This document shows positions 10,904 to 23,684 of a stretch of 64,000 bases of DNA, one piece after another. Location: NCBI GenBank assembly GCA_023653785.1, contig JAMKCH010087982.1, positions 29,705 to 93,704 of the forward strand, in the 5' to 3' direction. The translations under genes and the position numbers were made by a program. The DNA comes from Ophioderma brevispina (taxonomy: Eukaryota > Echinodermata > Ophiuroidea > Amphilepidida > Ophiodermatidae). Every line of letters begins with the position of its first letter. The first letter of the stretch is position 1. Below the pieces are notes generated by a model. The model was given only the letters and a program-made list of their open reading frames with translations. It made no database searches and was not told the origin of the DNA.

Positions 10904-11995
10904 CTGGACCTTGATTTACGGGGGGCGCTATAACAACTCGGGTTAGATTTTAAGGGGTTGGGACACAGCACTAAAAAGTCCAGGTAAAACTCGGGCATAA
11001 CAATACATAGGCGATAATCTTGTAAACTATTTGGACTTAAAACGTAAAATTGGTGTTATATGAAAGCTGTGAATTTATGAATTGCTATAACATAGGATAT
11101 AGGGTAAATTAAGTTATTTTTTACAAAAACAAATAGTAGGGAACTGCACTTTCCAGCCGGGCTTTCCAGGGGATTTCAATTGAAGGGACCCTAATGTGTA
11201 GACTGCAAGGGCTGTAGCAAAATATATAACCTTGATTCATAAAAATAGATGAAATAAATCTAAAGAACATTAAATGAGCTAAATTTTGATACTAAACATA
11301 CCAAATTTGACCTTGAAATAACTGAAATAGGCGCATTTGAAAAATAAAAATAATTAACATTGTGAAACATTCAGTGTAAAACCCCTTAAACTAGGATGGA
11401 CCTTGGTTCAATGGAGGGCGCTATATATAGTTTTACAATGCGAAGTTCGTTACTGTCATGGTTACAAACGGTGAACACGTAACTCTATACCATGAGGTTA
11501 ATAAATACAGGAGGGACCATAAATTTCGTTGGTATGCACGAACTTTCGTATTTTGCCATAGCCATATTGTGGGGTAAAGGAGCAAAAGACGACAGGCGCT
11601 AAGTGTCAACCCCCTGATTTTCTGTCAAAAGATGAAGTCGATAAAAATGTTTACTGTGACCCTTTTCTTCCTTGGAATATGTGATTTTGTTTTATTATTT
11701 AACCTACATCACACACAATGTTTTTACGTTGTAATGTTCGGTACTTTTAAATTCTAAGAGTGTGAATCCGATTGAAAAATAATTATAGTACAGCACGTAA
11801 CGACGCGACGATCATTCATGTCTACAAATTATAGGTTTATGGACTAAGTGGTTATCTGTCACGTTTGAACCCGCCCGACTTTCAAAAATAGGATTTGCGA
11901 ACGTTTAATGGTTTTATCCCTGCGATATTCAGGATTGGTAAAATACATGGCCACTCACTTCTGAGATACATTGCATTTATCTTTATGATATGGAA
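10904..11995. other. Spacer outside the observed duplication
   Basis: AT-rich, with no recognisable gene. Copy B leaves the window at the equivalent of 10774, so whether this stretch is duplicated cannot be seen. Confidence 0.5.
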
Positions 11996-12080
11996 AAGGG
12001 AAAGAGAGAGACAGACAGAGAGAGAGAGACAGACAGAGACAGACAGACAGAGACAGACAGACAGAGAGAGACAGAGAGAT
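11996..12080. repeat. (GACA)/(GA) microsatellite
   Basis: An irregular run of GAGA and GACAGACA units on the plus strand. The open frame over it (RERERQTERE...) is a by-product of the repeat. Confidence 0.95.
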
Positions 12081-12739
12081 CATGCGGGCTTTCCTTAATC
12101 TTATCATAGAATGTATAGTGACATTCACTATTATTTCTCACTGGTGGTCTGTAAAACACTGAAAATTGTTATATTTTTACAACCGATATTTACAATTGCA
12201 TATTTTACATGAAAAATTTAAAAACTTAACAAAGTCCACGAAAACAAAACATTTTAGCCCATTATTAACTCCATAAAGGCTTCAGACTTCAAACCGTTTC
12301 AATTCCAAAATTGCACTAACTTTCCATTATGAAAACAACACCAGAATCTGATAAAGAACGCGTGGTAGATTAATTGAGCAAAATGGATTGCCGATATTCA
12401 TCATTTTTCTGATAAGAATTTTCCACTTGAAGATCGAAAATACGATTATTTGAATAAACAAGTTACAGGGTGAAGCCTGATGAGTTGTCATATCAGTTCA
12501 CAAGGAATAATTTGACAGACTTGGCATCAAGAAAAGTATTGGCGACACCATTTGCCTGAAGTGAACTCTTAAAATTTTTAAGCATTTTATCTTCAAAATC
12601 TCCTTATTAGTTGAAATTGTTGATGATAATATAGAAATTGTCCGTGATGATGAGTTTCCAGCCTTGATGAAAACCCATAGAAGTCGATTCTGCTCCCGAT
12701 CTTCGTTTCAATAGTGTAGTCAAGGTTATCAATAAGAAG

Positions 12740-12928
12740 CAGTGGCGTAACAGGCGGCCCCCCCCCCGACGACTTTGGCCGGGAAAAAAATTGCAAAAAT
12801 CATGCTAAATCAGCCGTTTTTTAGCCCTCTGAGCGGGAAAAATTGGCCTTTTGACCCCCCTGAGAGGGAAAATTTCCTAAGACTGGGAAATTTGCCCCCT
12901 CAGAGTGGGCAGGCCCGATACGCCACTG
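12740..12928. mobile_element. hAT-type MITE, 189 bp, with perfect 8 bp target duplication
   Basis: The termini CAGTGGCGTA and TACGCCACTG are inverted repeats. The element is flanked by ATAAGAAG on both sides (12732-12739 and 12929-12936). An 8 bp duplication with CAG...CTG ends is characteristic of the hAT superfamily. The inside is non-coding and contains a C10 run and repeated GGGAAA...CCCCC blocks. Confidence 0.93.
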
Positions 12929-12989
12929 ATAAGAAGTGACTACAGTATTACAGCAAACCGTGGTCAATTCATTCAGGCCCGTACTCTAA

Positions 12990-13270
12990 AACCAATGGTC
13001 ATAGATGGTACAAACTATACATTTTTGTAATCCTTATGACGAGACGGACAATATGGCATACATTTCAACATGATTGGAGTAATTTAAAAGTTTGACCCCT
13101 GTGTAAACTTAAATTGGCCCCTATTGAAAAAGTGACACCACAATTTGACACCACTAACTATCTTGCATTGATGTAGAGGGTCTATACTAACTACCAAAGG
13201 TGTCAAAGCTGAGATGTAGTATGACATGAACGATGATGTTTGACCCAAGTCCTTGCTCCCGCTCTATAAG
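12990..13270. mobile_element. Half copy of foldback family F1
   Basis: This matches the right arm of the element at 1779-2744, from ACCAATGGTC through the ACTAACTACCAAAGGTGTCAAA stretch. It ends at TTGCTCCCGCTCTATA, immediately beside the next TIR element. Only one arm is present. Confidence 0.8.
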
Positions 13271-14485
13271 TGTCCGTTCGGACAGTAATGACTAAAATAT
13301 CCGATTTTGTGCTTCTGGTCTTATCATTTGCAGGGTATATTAGGGTACCCGTACTTGTTACAGACATGTAAAAATCTGATTTTTTATGATTTTTTCGATT
13401 TTATGATTTAGCAAATCACTCATTTTGCGTCACATATACACTGACATATGCAGCCTTCCGAGGTCGTATCATGTTTGATTGAGGTTAAACTATTATAAAT
13501 TAAAGGGGCATTTCGTGATCCACAACCTCGTCCCTCCGACTTACCTAAAAGAAGTTGAGATTTTTTATATCACTTGAACCGTTAGCATTAGAAATCCACG
13601 TGTACCTAATCTTACGTGCAAATTCGGTCGTATCTGTAAGAAATTGGCAATTTTGTATTTTTTGTCTATGGGAAGCAAACAATTGCTCATAACACAAAAC
13701 CGCAAGATCAGAATGAACTCAAGCTTTGTAAATAAGCTTTTCTCAAGGGTATCTAGTGAACAATAAATAAAACAGAGGGTGCTGGAATCACGAAATGCAC
13801 CTTTAATTTAAACCTTCATTACAATCGTCCATAAAATGAAACATACGTATGAGTTTTAGAATGTCGGATATTAGAGATACTCTTATACTTCTTGTCTCAA
13901 GATGTGGGGATTTACAGCGATCAAATCAAATATCGTATTGCAATTTTCGGATACACTTTTATCAATCATTTTATTGGCCTGTTTTATTATTTTTTGTTCC
14001 ATTACACCGTCGATTCAGAAGAAACACATTAACAGATTACATTTTGGCACTTTACTCTCGAAAATGATCAGCTTATCATGTTTATTGGCCATGTCGAAAC
14101 TTCAACGGCAGACTCAGTTTATTCAAGCGTTAACTAATACAGTAGAACAAGATAAGCAATTACTTTTTTAATGAAGAGAAGGGAAATGTCCCAACACGTT
14201 CAAGGTCAACATTGGAGACTGGATGATGAGTAGAATATCACTTTCAATTTGGTCATTTCTTTACGAACAAATGTAATTCTCCCTGTATTTTATCAATTAA
14301 AAAGCACCATCAGTGATTTGCTAAATCACAAAATCGAAAATATCATAAAAAAGCTGAATTTTTACATCTCTGTAACAAGTATATAGGTGTCCTAATATAT
14401 CCTGCAAGTAATAAGACCAAAAGCACCCTAATAAGGACAAAATCAGATTTTAATCATTACTGTCCGTGCGCGTGCGGACACTTGC
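13270..14485. mobile_element. TIR element with ~165 bp inverted termini
   Basis: The left arm (GTCCGTTCGGACAGTAATGA ... GATTTAGCAAATCAC, about 13270-13430) is inverted at 14310-14485 (GTGATTTGCTAAATC ... CATTACTGTCCG). A single arm also occurs at about 25340-25500. The interior has no transposase that I can recognise and contains the MITE at 13504-13802. Confidence 0.75.
13504..13802. mobile_element. TTAA-flanked MITE (family T1), nested
   Basis: The ends AGGGGCATTTCGTGAT and ATCACGAAATGCACCT are inverted, with TTAA on each side (13500-13503, 13803-13806). TTAA targeting is typical of piggyBac-type transposons. A second copy in inverse orientation is at 39876-40207. Non-coding. Confidence 0.85.
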
Positions 14486-14879
14486 TACCACACCTAATTG
14501 GATGAAGATTCGTATCTTTGAACACTGATATTTTCTTCCTTTTCTGTCAATTTTTCAATTAAAAAAAAAGAGAATTCTAGACTTGTTTACCACTTTTAAG
14601 CTACTCCTGCAAATTTCAAATATTTGACTCTTTCGGGTGGATCACCGAATCTGATGTCTTTAAGCATCACTGCCAAGCATAATGTTTATTGACTTGCTAT
14701 AAAAGCATCATAGTTTGAAATAAAATGAAGGATTTGAATGAAAATGTGCAAAGAAGAAGATTAGAATCCATTAAATACCATTAGCTTAGAAATGAAAAAT
14801 TAATGATCCTCGACCGTTTGCTTTGTGTTGTGTTTTTAATACAATGTATGTCACGTATCTTTACCAAGTATTTCAAGGT

Positions 14880-15150
14880 TGAGACTCTAAAATAAAGACT
14901 GAAATACATTAGCGCTCGAGCTCGTTTCGCCGGTATCCACGTAAACACAGTCCTCTGTTGTCCAGTGGTAAATCTCACGCCTAGTTAGCGAGAGGACCGG
15001 GTTCGAGACCGTGTATTTCTCGTCTTTATTTAATTCAATGATCGCCGGTTTCTCCGCGTTACTATATAATATTTCCCTAATAATTCTCTCGGTTTTAATC
15101 ATTTACTTGATCCTCGCGTCTCGGTTTTAATCATTTACTTGATCCTCGCG
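14880..15150. repeat. tRNA-containing dispersed repeat (SINE-like)
   Basis: Blocks from here recur near 35260-35870 on the other strand, such as TTCGAGACCGTGTATTT, CGCGAGGATCAAG and TGTATTTCAGTCTTTATTT, though not all in the same order. The right end includes a 32 bp unit repeated twice (15087-15150). The tRNA-like core is listed separately. Confidence 0.55.
14951..15022 (+). pseudogene. tRNA-derived sequence with A and B boxes (Gly/Glu/Asp-like)
   Basis: TGTCCAGTGGTAAAT resembles a tRNA A box/D-arm and GGGTTCGAGACC a B box/T-arm, spaced about as in a tRNA gene. The acceptor stem ends do not pair well and the anticodon loop is ambiguous. A SINE head or tRNA pseudogene is therefore more likely than a working tRNA gene. 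The same B-box block recurs inverted at about 35430. Confidence 0.5.
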
Positions 15151-16836
15151 TGTAGTGAATTGAGTTTCGCCTCGTCATAGATTCTGCTAGAATTATGGAT
15201 ATAGGTCATCTCCTTCTAAATACAACTTTAATTGAAATGTGTTCGTGATGTAAGACTCATTAACTTCAAAATTCTATATAATATTGTTTCTGTTAAGAGA
15301 ACCTTCATAAATGGAATTTGATTGAGAGTTGTATCTGTCCTGATTTTTAATACTAAGATGTGCTTCATGCTAACCTGTAAACAATTGACCCAATATTGGA
15401 AATGGTTAGAATTTTAACATAAACCAAAACTACATGTTTATTTAAGTTTACCTTCTATACTTTAAGTTGTAAACTTCTTTTATTTAAAGGATGGTTAAAT
15501 TTTATCCTTCACATGGAAGCATATCACCAGTAGCGGATGGGGAGGGAGACAAAGGGGGCGTAAGCACACTGGCAAAAAACGAAAGAAAAACAAAAAGGAT
15601 GAAAAAAGGGGGAAAGGGGAAAGAAAAATGAAAGAAAATGAATCAGAAAGAAAAACCAAGTCAGAGAAAAAGAAACTAAAATAAACATCAGAATCCGATA
15701 ATATGTGGATCCTATAGAAAATCCTTGATTTTACGAAAAATTTACACAAAGCTGGCATCTTACCGTGAAATAGCTGTCATGGAAAATTCCGTAAATTTAC
15801 TGAAAATGCTAAATGACGCCCATTTGACTGCAAAATAAAGGTTTCATACAACATTTCTGTGTAATCACATTTCTTCAGCTCTGGTAAATTACAGAGCTAT
15901 CAAAAATGACAAAAAAATAAACCAATATTTTGAAGGTCAATTGCTGCTACGGCCCACATGTAGCATGAACTGATGGATTTCAGATTATCTTTTAAAAACA
16001 TCATTTTTAGATAAAGATACAATTTTCCCTCAATTTCCTAGCAATCCTTCTCCCCACTTCTTGGGCTTGTACCTATATAAAAACATTGTCTCATGGTAAT
16101 GCAAAATGTATGTATTGGTGTATATAGTCTCGAGTACGCTTACCATGACAACGGCATTCATATTGAATTTAGTATACTTACGCTATTACCTTTTTCAGGA
16201 AATGTAAAGTTTCTTTTGGGTTGTAAGTTGTGTTTTTAAAAGCTTTCAACACTACAGAACCCTTTTCCCCACTTAAAAATTCTTTGAACTCCTTTGGCAA
16301 CTTTTAAAAAATGGCATGCCAACTTGGCAACAGTTAAAATATCGGTTTTTGTTTTTTTGGCGGGAAATATATATAATATATGCAAATGGAAAAATATCAA
16401 CATATTAGTGAACAATTAAAAATGGGGCTCTGTAACGACATAGAATCTCATAGTTAATATTGCCAAAAAGAACAAAATCGAGCTTGCTTTTTAATATGGA
16501 GAAATTCGTATGCAAAAATACCAATTTTGAGCTATCTGAAAAAGCATGTCGACCACTTGGAATTTGCGGGTTTTTTTAAAAAGCAATTTTGTTTTGCAAC
16601 AAGTAAATAATTATTAAGTAGTTAATAAAAGGAATACACAAACGCAAGGTGGATAAATTCGTAAAACAGAGGTTTGATGCGTAGTGAAACTATTTCCATC
16701 CCATCCCATTTGTATATTTTGGCTTTTTTGGTTCTTCGTGAAAATATTAATTTCGTCAAAGTTACCTTAAAAATTGTAATGTTTTACTATTTCATAACGT
16801 TATACATTTTGGGGATCCCAACGCCTGTATTCAATA
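15151..16836. other. Spacer; purine-rich tract at 15540-15680
   Basis: No gene recognised. The tract is strongly A/G-biased (GGGAGGGAGACAAAGGGGG..., GAAAGAAAAACAAAAAGG...), so the minus-strand F/S/L-rich frame across it is compositional. Confidence 0.55.
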
Positions 16837-17822
16837 TAGAGGAGGAGCACGGACCCAGGTCAAACATCATCGTTTACCCCTCACTACAGAAAAGGTTTGA
16901 CACCTTTGGTAGTTAGTATGGACCCTCTATGTCAAAGCTAGGTAGGTAGTACTTTCAAATTGTGGTGTCACTTTTTCAATAGGGACGAATTTAAGTTTAC
17001 ACAGGGGTCAAACTTTTAAAATGCTCCAATCATGTTGAAATGTATGCTATATTGTCCGTCTAGTCATAAGGATTCCAAAAATGTATAGTTTGTACCATCT
17101 ATGACCATTGGTTTGGGAGTTATAGGGTAAAATGGCTAAAATGGTAAAAAAGGTCAATTTCTATTTGTACAGGGGTCAAAATCTGAAGTTGCTCCAATTT
17201 CTTTGAAAAATGAAAGAAGTTGTTCATCTAGCTTAATGCGTCAAAATAAGGAGTAGTTTGTACCATCTGCAGTGTATAGTTATCATGTTATGCGACAAAA
17301 TAGGTCATAGGGCAACATAATCCTATTGGCGTTGACCTTCTTTGACCCTTATCTCCGTTAGTAAACATTTAACATAATCAAAACTATACTTTTTGGGGGT
17401 CTCTTACCTCAGGCAATAACTTGCAAGTATTAAAAATACATGTATAATCGGATTAACTTTTAATGTTGACCCCTGTACAAATTGAGATTGACCTTTTTTA
17501 CCATTTTAGTCAATTTTACCCCATAACTCCAAAACCAATGGTCGTAGGTGCTACAAACTATACATTTTTGGAATCCTTATGATTAGATGGACAAAATGGC
17601 ATACATTTCAACATGATTGGGGCATTTTAAAAAAGTTTGACCCCTGTGTAAACTTAATTGGCCCCTATTGAAAAAGTGATACCACAATTTGAGAGTACTA
17701 CCTACCTAGAGAATTGATGTAGAGGGTCCACACTAACTACCAAAGGTGTCAAACCTTTTCTGTAGTGGGAAGTAAACGAATTCCTTAAATAAGGCCCCTA
17801 TGATATTCTGCTCCTGCTCTAA
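16837..17822. mobile_element. Foldback element family F1, second full copy
   Basis: It has the same architecture as 1779-2744, with AGAGGAGGAGC at the left, inverted arms, and ...TATTCTGCTCCT at the right. It retains the CTACAGAAAAGGTTTGACACC block in its left arm, which the 1779 copy has lost. Divergence from the 1779 copy is modest and spread out, consistent with an older paralogous insertion. Confidence 0.85.
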
Positions 17823-19965
17823 TAAATGTGTTGTTCTCAGCAGGGAAATCTTTCAATAAGACGCTCGGGTTTGGTCGTTTTGGACCGCTTATCCTGCAAC
17901 ATGGGTCGGATAAATAAATTTATGTACGTCAGGAGGTATATACTTGTTGCTCAGTTGTCTTTCCATTTCCCGAGCCGGTAAAATTTTAGTCTGATTTTAT
18001 GTATATAACTTTGTCATTTTGTAATTCTGATGTTATTGTAAATAAACTGGACCCTGTCTAAGGGTCGGAGGATATTATACTGGTGTTTTTAAAAGTCCTC
18101 CTCTTGAAATCCGAGTAATATCTTAGACTTCTTTTACTTACTGGATATTAAGTCTTATCATGCAAAACAATACATGTATGATTATTGCCATATTGTCCTT
18201 GCTACTAATTAATGGGTATTGTTTGAACGGGATTTGGTAATTCCATTCCACTATCATTTCCCATTTTCTCTGTTTTGTATTGCAATCATTATGTTATTTA
18301 TAGACTGATAAAAAGTCAAGTGATGTCAACTAAGATTTCAATTACTATCAATTTACGCATGAATAGTACATCGATTACACCAGCAAATGCGGTAAGTAAT
18401 AGTCACTTATTACCTGTAACTTGTAAGGGAAATGTTCAAGTTTTTATCAGAAGTATTTAATCGAGGCAATGTTTTTCCCTTTTTTAAAAAAAAAAATCTT
18501 CGAAGTAAGCCCATGATAAATCGTGTTTTACAAACATGGCAGCTACATTTGTCACAATAACTTATTATGAAGATTTTATTTTCTGATTGAATTTCTTCCT
18601 CGTGGCTGTCCAAGTTTGGCTATTATACGATTGGGCAAAGATCAATCAAATTCAGGTCAGTTTTCTTCACTCGTGTTTATCAAGAAAACAGACGGAATAA
18701 CAATAAAATCGTGGAGGTCAGTAGCAACACTTAAACCTTTGCTTTAATCTCACACTCAGAGTCCATGCTTGTTTACCCAGTAACTGATTTTTCCCTGTAA
18801 AATGACCACAAAATGACAACAAAATACACCAAAATATTTGATATTTTGGTGAATTGTGCTTAAGTTTGCCTATAAATAGGTCACTACATGTACGTTTTCC
18901 ACAACCAAGCGCTAAAAATACTTTCGCTGATGGTGCTGAGAGTGGACGTTTGAGTTAGGTATTGGTGGTAGCGCGCTCTTGGTGATTGCTGTGGAATATG
19001 TGTGGTGTGTTGTTGTTGTTGTTGTTGTTGTTGTTGAACTTGTTATCGAGGCTGAGGATCGGGTAGGACCCCTTTAATAAGCTCGAGGCAGCGAGGCTTC
19101 CCTTCTTAATTATTTCCAGTTTGCATAGGATCCTCCCGTCCGTTGTATCGTTGTATATAGTCATAATACTTTTTATCTGATAATCTGAGATATGATTTTT
19201 ATCAAGTTGCGTAATATTTGTACCGACATTGACAAATAAGACTTGTGGATTAGTGATCAATTGCATGCAATGTTTGGTGACGTTTCCCATCTTTTTGTTT
19301 TGGTTTAGGGGCAACAATCCTGACCTTTCATTACGCTGCACTAGTTTTTTTGCAATCAATGATACCGGTATCAAGCAAATATGTACCTTTCAAAAACCAT
19401 ATGCTTTGTCATCTAAATATAAACGAAAACCCCGAGCTTAGCTATAGATGTGTCTTCTTGGAAAAATTAAATTTAAATGAATAGGCAATGTTATTCATGT
19501 TCGACGAAATTGGTTGACGTAACGATCAGTAAAATGCAGCTGACATATTTGTGCCTATTACTCTTTCTCATAATTCCATACAGCAATACCGTGATTTATG
19601 CACTAGAAATACAACGTGTAATCATTTTGCACATTGTCTATATCTGCTATCCGGTCGAATTGCGACATGATTCGTTTCTATCGATTTTCTGTCAAATTCG
19701 ACGACGCACTCCTCTACAACGTAAGCATGATTCCATGATCTTGGTGAAAATCAAAATATGATAATTGTGCCAAAGAGAATGTGACAGATAAAAACGAATG
19801 TAATTCTCTGAAAGTCTGACGTAAATAGACATTTTTTTTTAATTTTTAAATCAACCGTGCATAGACCTTTTAGCAAATTTCAGACCATATTTTCTTGGCG
19901 ATGTGTTAATTTGCTCCATATTCCACGCACTTGGCCATTAACTCTCTCACTGTTATTTTCAATAG
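17823..19965. other. Spacer; (GTT)n at 19006-19035
   Basis: No supported gene. A 139-codon minus-strand frame (18955-19374) has an Asn run that is simply the GTT microsatellite, and it has no domain I can recognise. A short hairpin CACCAAAATAT-TTG-ATATTTTGGTG lies at about 18828-18852. Confidence 0.5.
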
Positions 19966-20775
19966 AGAGTATTGCTGTAACTGTCAGACATCAGTCAGCA
20001 GATTTGCTATTCAATATACAGTATTGTTGCAGTGAGCCCGATCAGTAATCAGTTTCCTTCAGTAGACAGCATTGCTGCTGAAACTATTGGGCCTTGGCCA
20101 TCAGTTTGATATCTTAAGTAGACACCATAATTACTGCTTAAACAATTGAGCCTCAGCCAGCAGATTTCCTGTCATCAGTAGACAGACAGCATTGTTGCTC
20201 AAACTATTGGGCCTCAGCCAGCAGATTTGCTATCGTCATTAGACAGCATTACTGTTGAAAATATTGGGCATCAGTCAGCAGATTTGCTATCTGTAGTAGA
20301 CAGCATTGCTGCTGAAACTATTGGGCATCAGTCAGCAGATTTGCTATCTTCAGAAGACAGCATTGATGTTGAAACTATAGGCCCTCAGCCAGCAGATTTG
20401 CTATCTTCAGTAGACAGCATTGCTGTTGAAACTATTGGGCCTCAGCCAGCAGATTTGCTGTCTTCAGTAGACAGCATTGCTGTTGAAACTATTGGGCATC
20501 AGTTATCAGATTTGCTATCTTCAGTAGACAGCATTGCTGCTGGAACTATTGGGCCTCAGCCAGCAGAGTTGCTATCTTCAGTAGACAGCATTGCTGTTGA
20601 AACTATTGGGCCTCAGCCAACAGATTTGCTATCTTCAGTAGACAGCATTGCTGCTAAAACTGTTTGCCCTCAGCAAGTAGTTTTCTATCTTCAGTAGACA
20701 GCACTGCTTCTGAAACTATTGGACCTCAGCCGGCAGATTTGCTATCATAAGTAGTCAGCATTGCTGCTTAAACTA
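19966..20775. repeat. 57 bp minisatellite (19-codon period), ~13 units
   Basis: Repeated units read approximately CAGCAGATTTGCTATCTTCA then GTAGACAGCATTGCTGTTGA and AACTATTGGGCCT. Eight central units (20227-20697) stay open in one plus frame, giving LLSSVDSIAVETIGPQPAD-type 19-residue repeats. Outer units are degenerate and carry stops, and the frame has no upstream ATG of its own. A non-coding tandem repeat is more likely than an exon, but a repeat-encoding exon is not excluded. Confidence 0.9.
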
Positions 20776-21518
20776 TAGACTTGATTTAATAAGGAAAACG
20801 TGTCAGACATCGTGTGCATTACAGTAATGGGTTGCCAAAGCTCGTACTGAAATATTTAACCAACCCACACAAAACCAATCAAATTCCAACGACATTCATG
20901 AGCATACATTATATAGTAGGATTAACTCATGTAGAAGTTTATGTTTTAAGTTTCGTGTACATTGGATGTACACTTTTGAAATTAGAGTAATACGTAGATT
21001 TGTTTTGTTTTCTTTCGGTACAACTAACCTTTTGATGCCCGGGTAACGAAATTATTTTAAGTAGTTAACTTGTGTATTACAACATCATCTTTAATAGCCA
21101 CAGTTCACTGCCCGGGTAAGAGAACGGGGATTCCCTATAAGTTAGTAACCTAGCTTGCATGTAAACATATGTGGAATAAACCGTGACCTTATAGACGAGA
21201 CTATAGACTTTGGGCAACTCAAGCATAGATTCGCTTCAACGGTTTCATTGTAGTGCAGTGAAGCTGAACCATTGCTAACAGCTAGGGAGACATAGGCAAT
21301 TCTGGCCGGAATCTGCTCTTGATTTCTACACACGTGTCGCCTCTAGGCTGTTTTCAAAGAAAATGTAACCCGGTATCGTCTGGTCTGCCCACAAAATTGT
21401 GCTGGCTGCGTGTCACAACAGGCCAATCTTTACCGCTAAAGTTCTTGGTCTGAGAGGCCCAGGAAATTGCCAAGCACGGGTCCAGAAAGTGTGGTAACAC
21501 ACAATGGCAAAAACAATA
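20776..21518. other. Spacer without recognised genes
   Basis: I see only short frames and no repeat family known from elsewhere in the window. Confidence 0.5.
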
Positions 21519-21790
21519 GACAGATGGAGTGTGGTAAGAATATATTACAGGTTGGGCATTGTTTAATTAACTGGCAAAAAAAAATAGAGGAAAAACTTTA
21601 CTGGGTGGGTCAACTTTAATTTTCATAATTCTTCAAGTTTCCTAATTTATAACAGCTTATGCTAACAATGGGTTAATTGAACAAACTTTTATGTAATTGT
21701 TAAAGTGGCCTTGCGTTTCAGTTTGGTCCTTTCCTGTTTTATGCACTTGTTTCAGGTAAAATAGGCTACATGCAGTATTTGTTTGGATAT
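21519..21790. mobile_element. Left-end relative of the 3.86 kb TIR element
   Basis: GTGGTAAGAATATATTACAG followed by GTTGGGC and TTTACTGGGTGGGTC, then a stretch resembling the left end at 49847-50010 (AACAGCTTATGC...TTTTATGTAA). The right end was not located, so the extent is uncertain. Confidence 0.5.
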
Positions 21791-23684
21791 TACATAGGAT
21801 GTTCATCTGGTACGTATGTATGGACTAAGAAATCAGGATATACATTAGACCTTGCTCTTTGTAATTAACCCACATTATTGATGCAAAATGCCATGAAAAA
21901 ATACAATTTCTGAATTGTATATTACACAACTACAACATATACAAACGCATTGAATAATATTGCATGCTTGAAGTATTTTAATCAAGGGCTTTTAAAAATT
22001 GATAGAAGTATTTTAATTTGAATGATTAAATGTTATGTAGCTTCAAAAGCGTATGAAGAAAAATTAAAATGACAAATTATGTGACCCACATTGCAGCGCT
22101 TTTAAGAATCTTTCCATTTTTGTGCAGTTAATTTTAACTGATATCTTCATGTGCTTTGTAAGATAAAAATCCACACACTAGCATCTACATTAAGTTACTC
22201 ATCATTTAAAGTACATTACTACACTTTCAAAGAGACGTCCATTAGGAAGATGTATATATCTGTGCATGCAATTGAAATTGTGTGGTATGGCTAAGTTTAA
22301 TATAAACAGATCCAAAACGTGGCTTTCAGCTGTATTTTGCTACTACAAACATTCAAGACACTGTACAAGACAAAGCTACAATTACAATTTGAGAGCCATC
22401 ATCACAAATAATATTTTAATTGTGATTTTTTTAAAGAAACACCTATAACTTAAAATAGAAACACATTAACTTCAAAATGTAACAAGATAATTTTCTAAAA
22501 CTTTTTAGTATAACACCTTACTGTTAAGATTGAAGGTGTAAAGTTCTTTCTACAACTAATTATTTTATATTATATAATTTATTTTCAGCATTTTTTCAAT
22601 TTTGGTGCAGTGCCAAAATATGTCACAATTACCCATATTTCATTCCATTTTCAATACAATCTATCCAGGACAACATAGTGAATAGTGCTACCTTAATGGT
22701 TTGGACTTTCCAAATTTTTGAACCAATCATTTCTGATCCACAAAATAATAAAATGGTTATTTCATTATATACAATTAAGATTGTTGTGCTCTATTCTAGG
22801 CTCATTTTCTTGTGTCTGATTGAAGGGTATTTCTGATCTCGGTATTTCACTGCATAGCGTAACACATTTTAAAAGATTTTATTTAAAAAAAGTAATGCTG
22901 CATTTTTCTGGCATCACGCTAAACAGACAGACATTGAGGTTTCATAAGCCAGATTTTGCTACATAATCCGTCTAAAATGACTAAAGGCTTCAAAACTCAT
23001 TCATAGGTTACAAAATATCTATTTAAAATAATTTCTTTGCTGAAAAGCCTATAAAACATTTGAAATAAGCATGCAAAGTACCACTCACGAAATAATACAA
23101 AATTGAGAATTCACTCTTCATGGATTGCCTACAGTGATCACTCCGTTGCAGTGAATTATAACACTTCCAAAGGTGAGTATAAACTATTCATTCTAAAATG
23201 AGTGAACTTTAAATCCACTGGAGTAAAATTTTATGCCTTTCCAAGTCTTTCTATTATTCACTAATATATTAATTATTAATTTTATATTACTATTATAACA
23301 AAATATAAAAGAAAATCTATCCTTTCACACCATCAAGCCTGAGATTTTGGTACCATAATAAACCTGGCTGAGGAGATCTGGTACTTGTCCATAAAACATG
23401 CGGTTGAAAAGAGTGACAATGCGGTTGAAAAGAGTGACAATTCCAACTGCCCTGTGATGACCCAATGGTTGGATGTGGTGAGAGGTGAGCTCACTTTCAG
23501 GGATACCAATGATGGAGATGGCACGTCTTTGGATTGTGTCATGTTTGGATATTGTTTTTTTTTTTTTTTAAGTTTTGTCTTTTTTTTTTAGTAGGTGTTG
23601 CTCCACACCATGGTAAGCTTGCATATTCCATGTTGGATTAAACCATGGATTTATATATAACAGCCCTTTGAGTTGTCTCAAGAT
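21791..23684. other. Spacer, AT-rich
   Basis: No gene recognised. It may include the body of the element that starts at 21519. Long T runs lie near 23556-23592. Confidence 0.45.

Noticed and set aside
11895..12098. 67-codon plus frame with RERERQTE repeats
   Set aside because: Produced by the GACA/GA microsatellite.
14951..15022. Functional tRNA gene
   Set aside because: A and B boxes are visible but the acceptor stem does not pair and the anticodon arm is ambiguous; a repeat-borne remnant fits better.
18955..19374. 139-codon minus-strand frame
   Set aside because: Part of it is an Asn run from a GTT microsatellite; no ATG-linked signal, domain or homologous copy recognised.
19966..20775. 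CRISPR-like array
   Set aside because: Units are contiguous 57 bp tandem copies without unique spacers, in an animal genome context.
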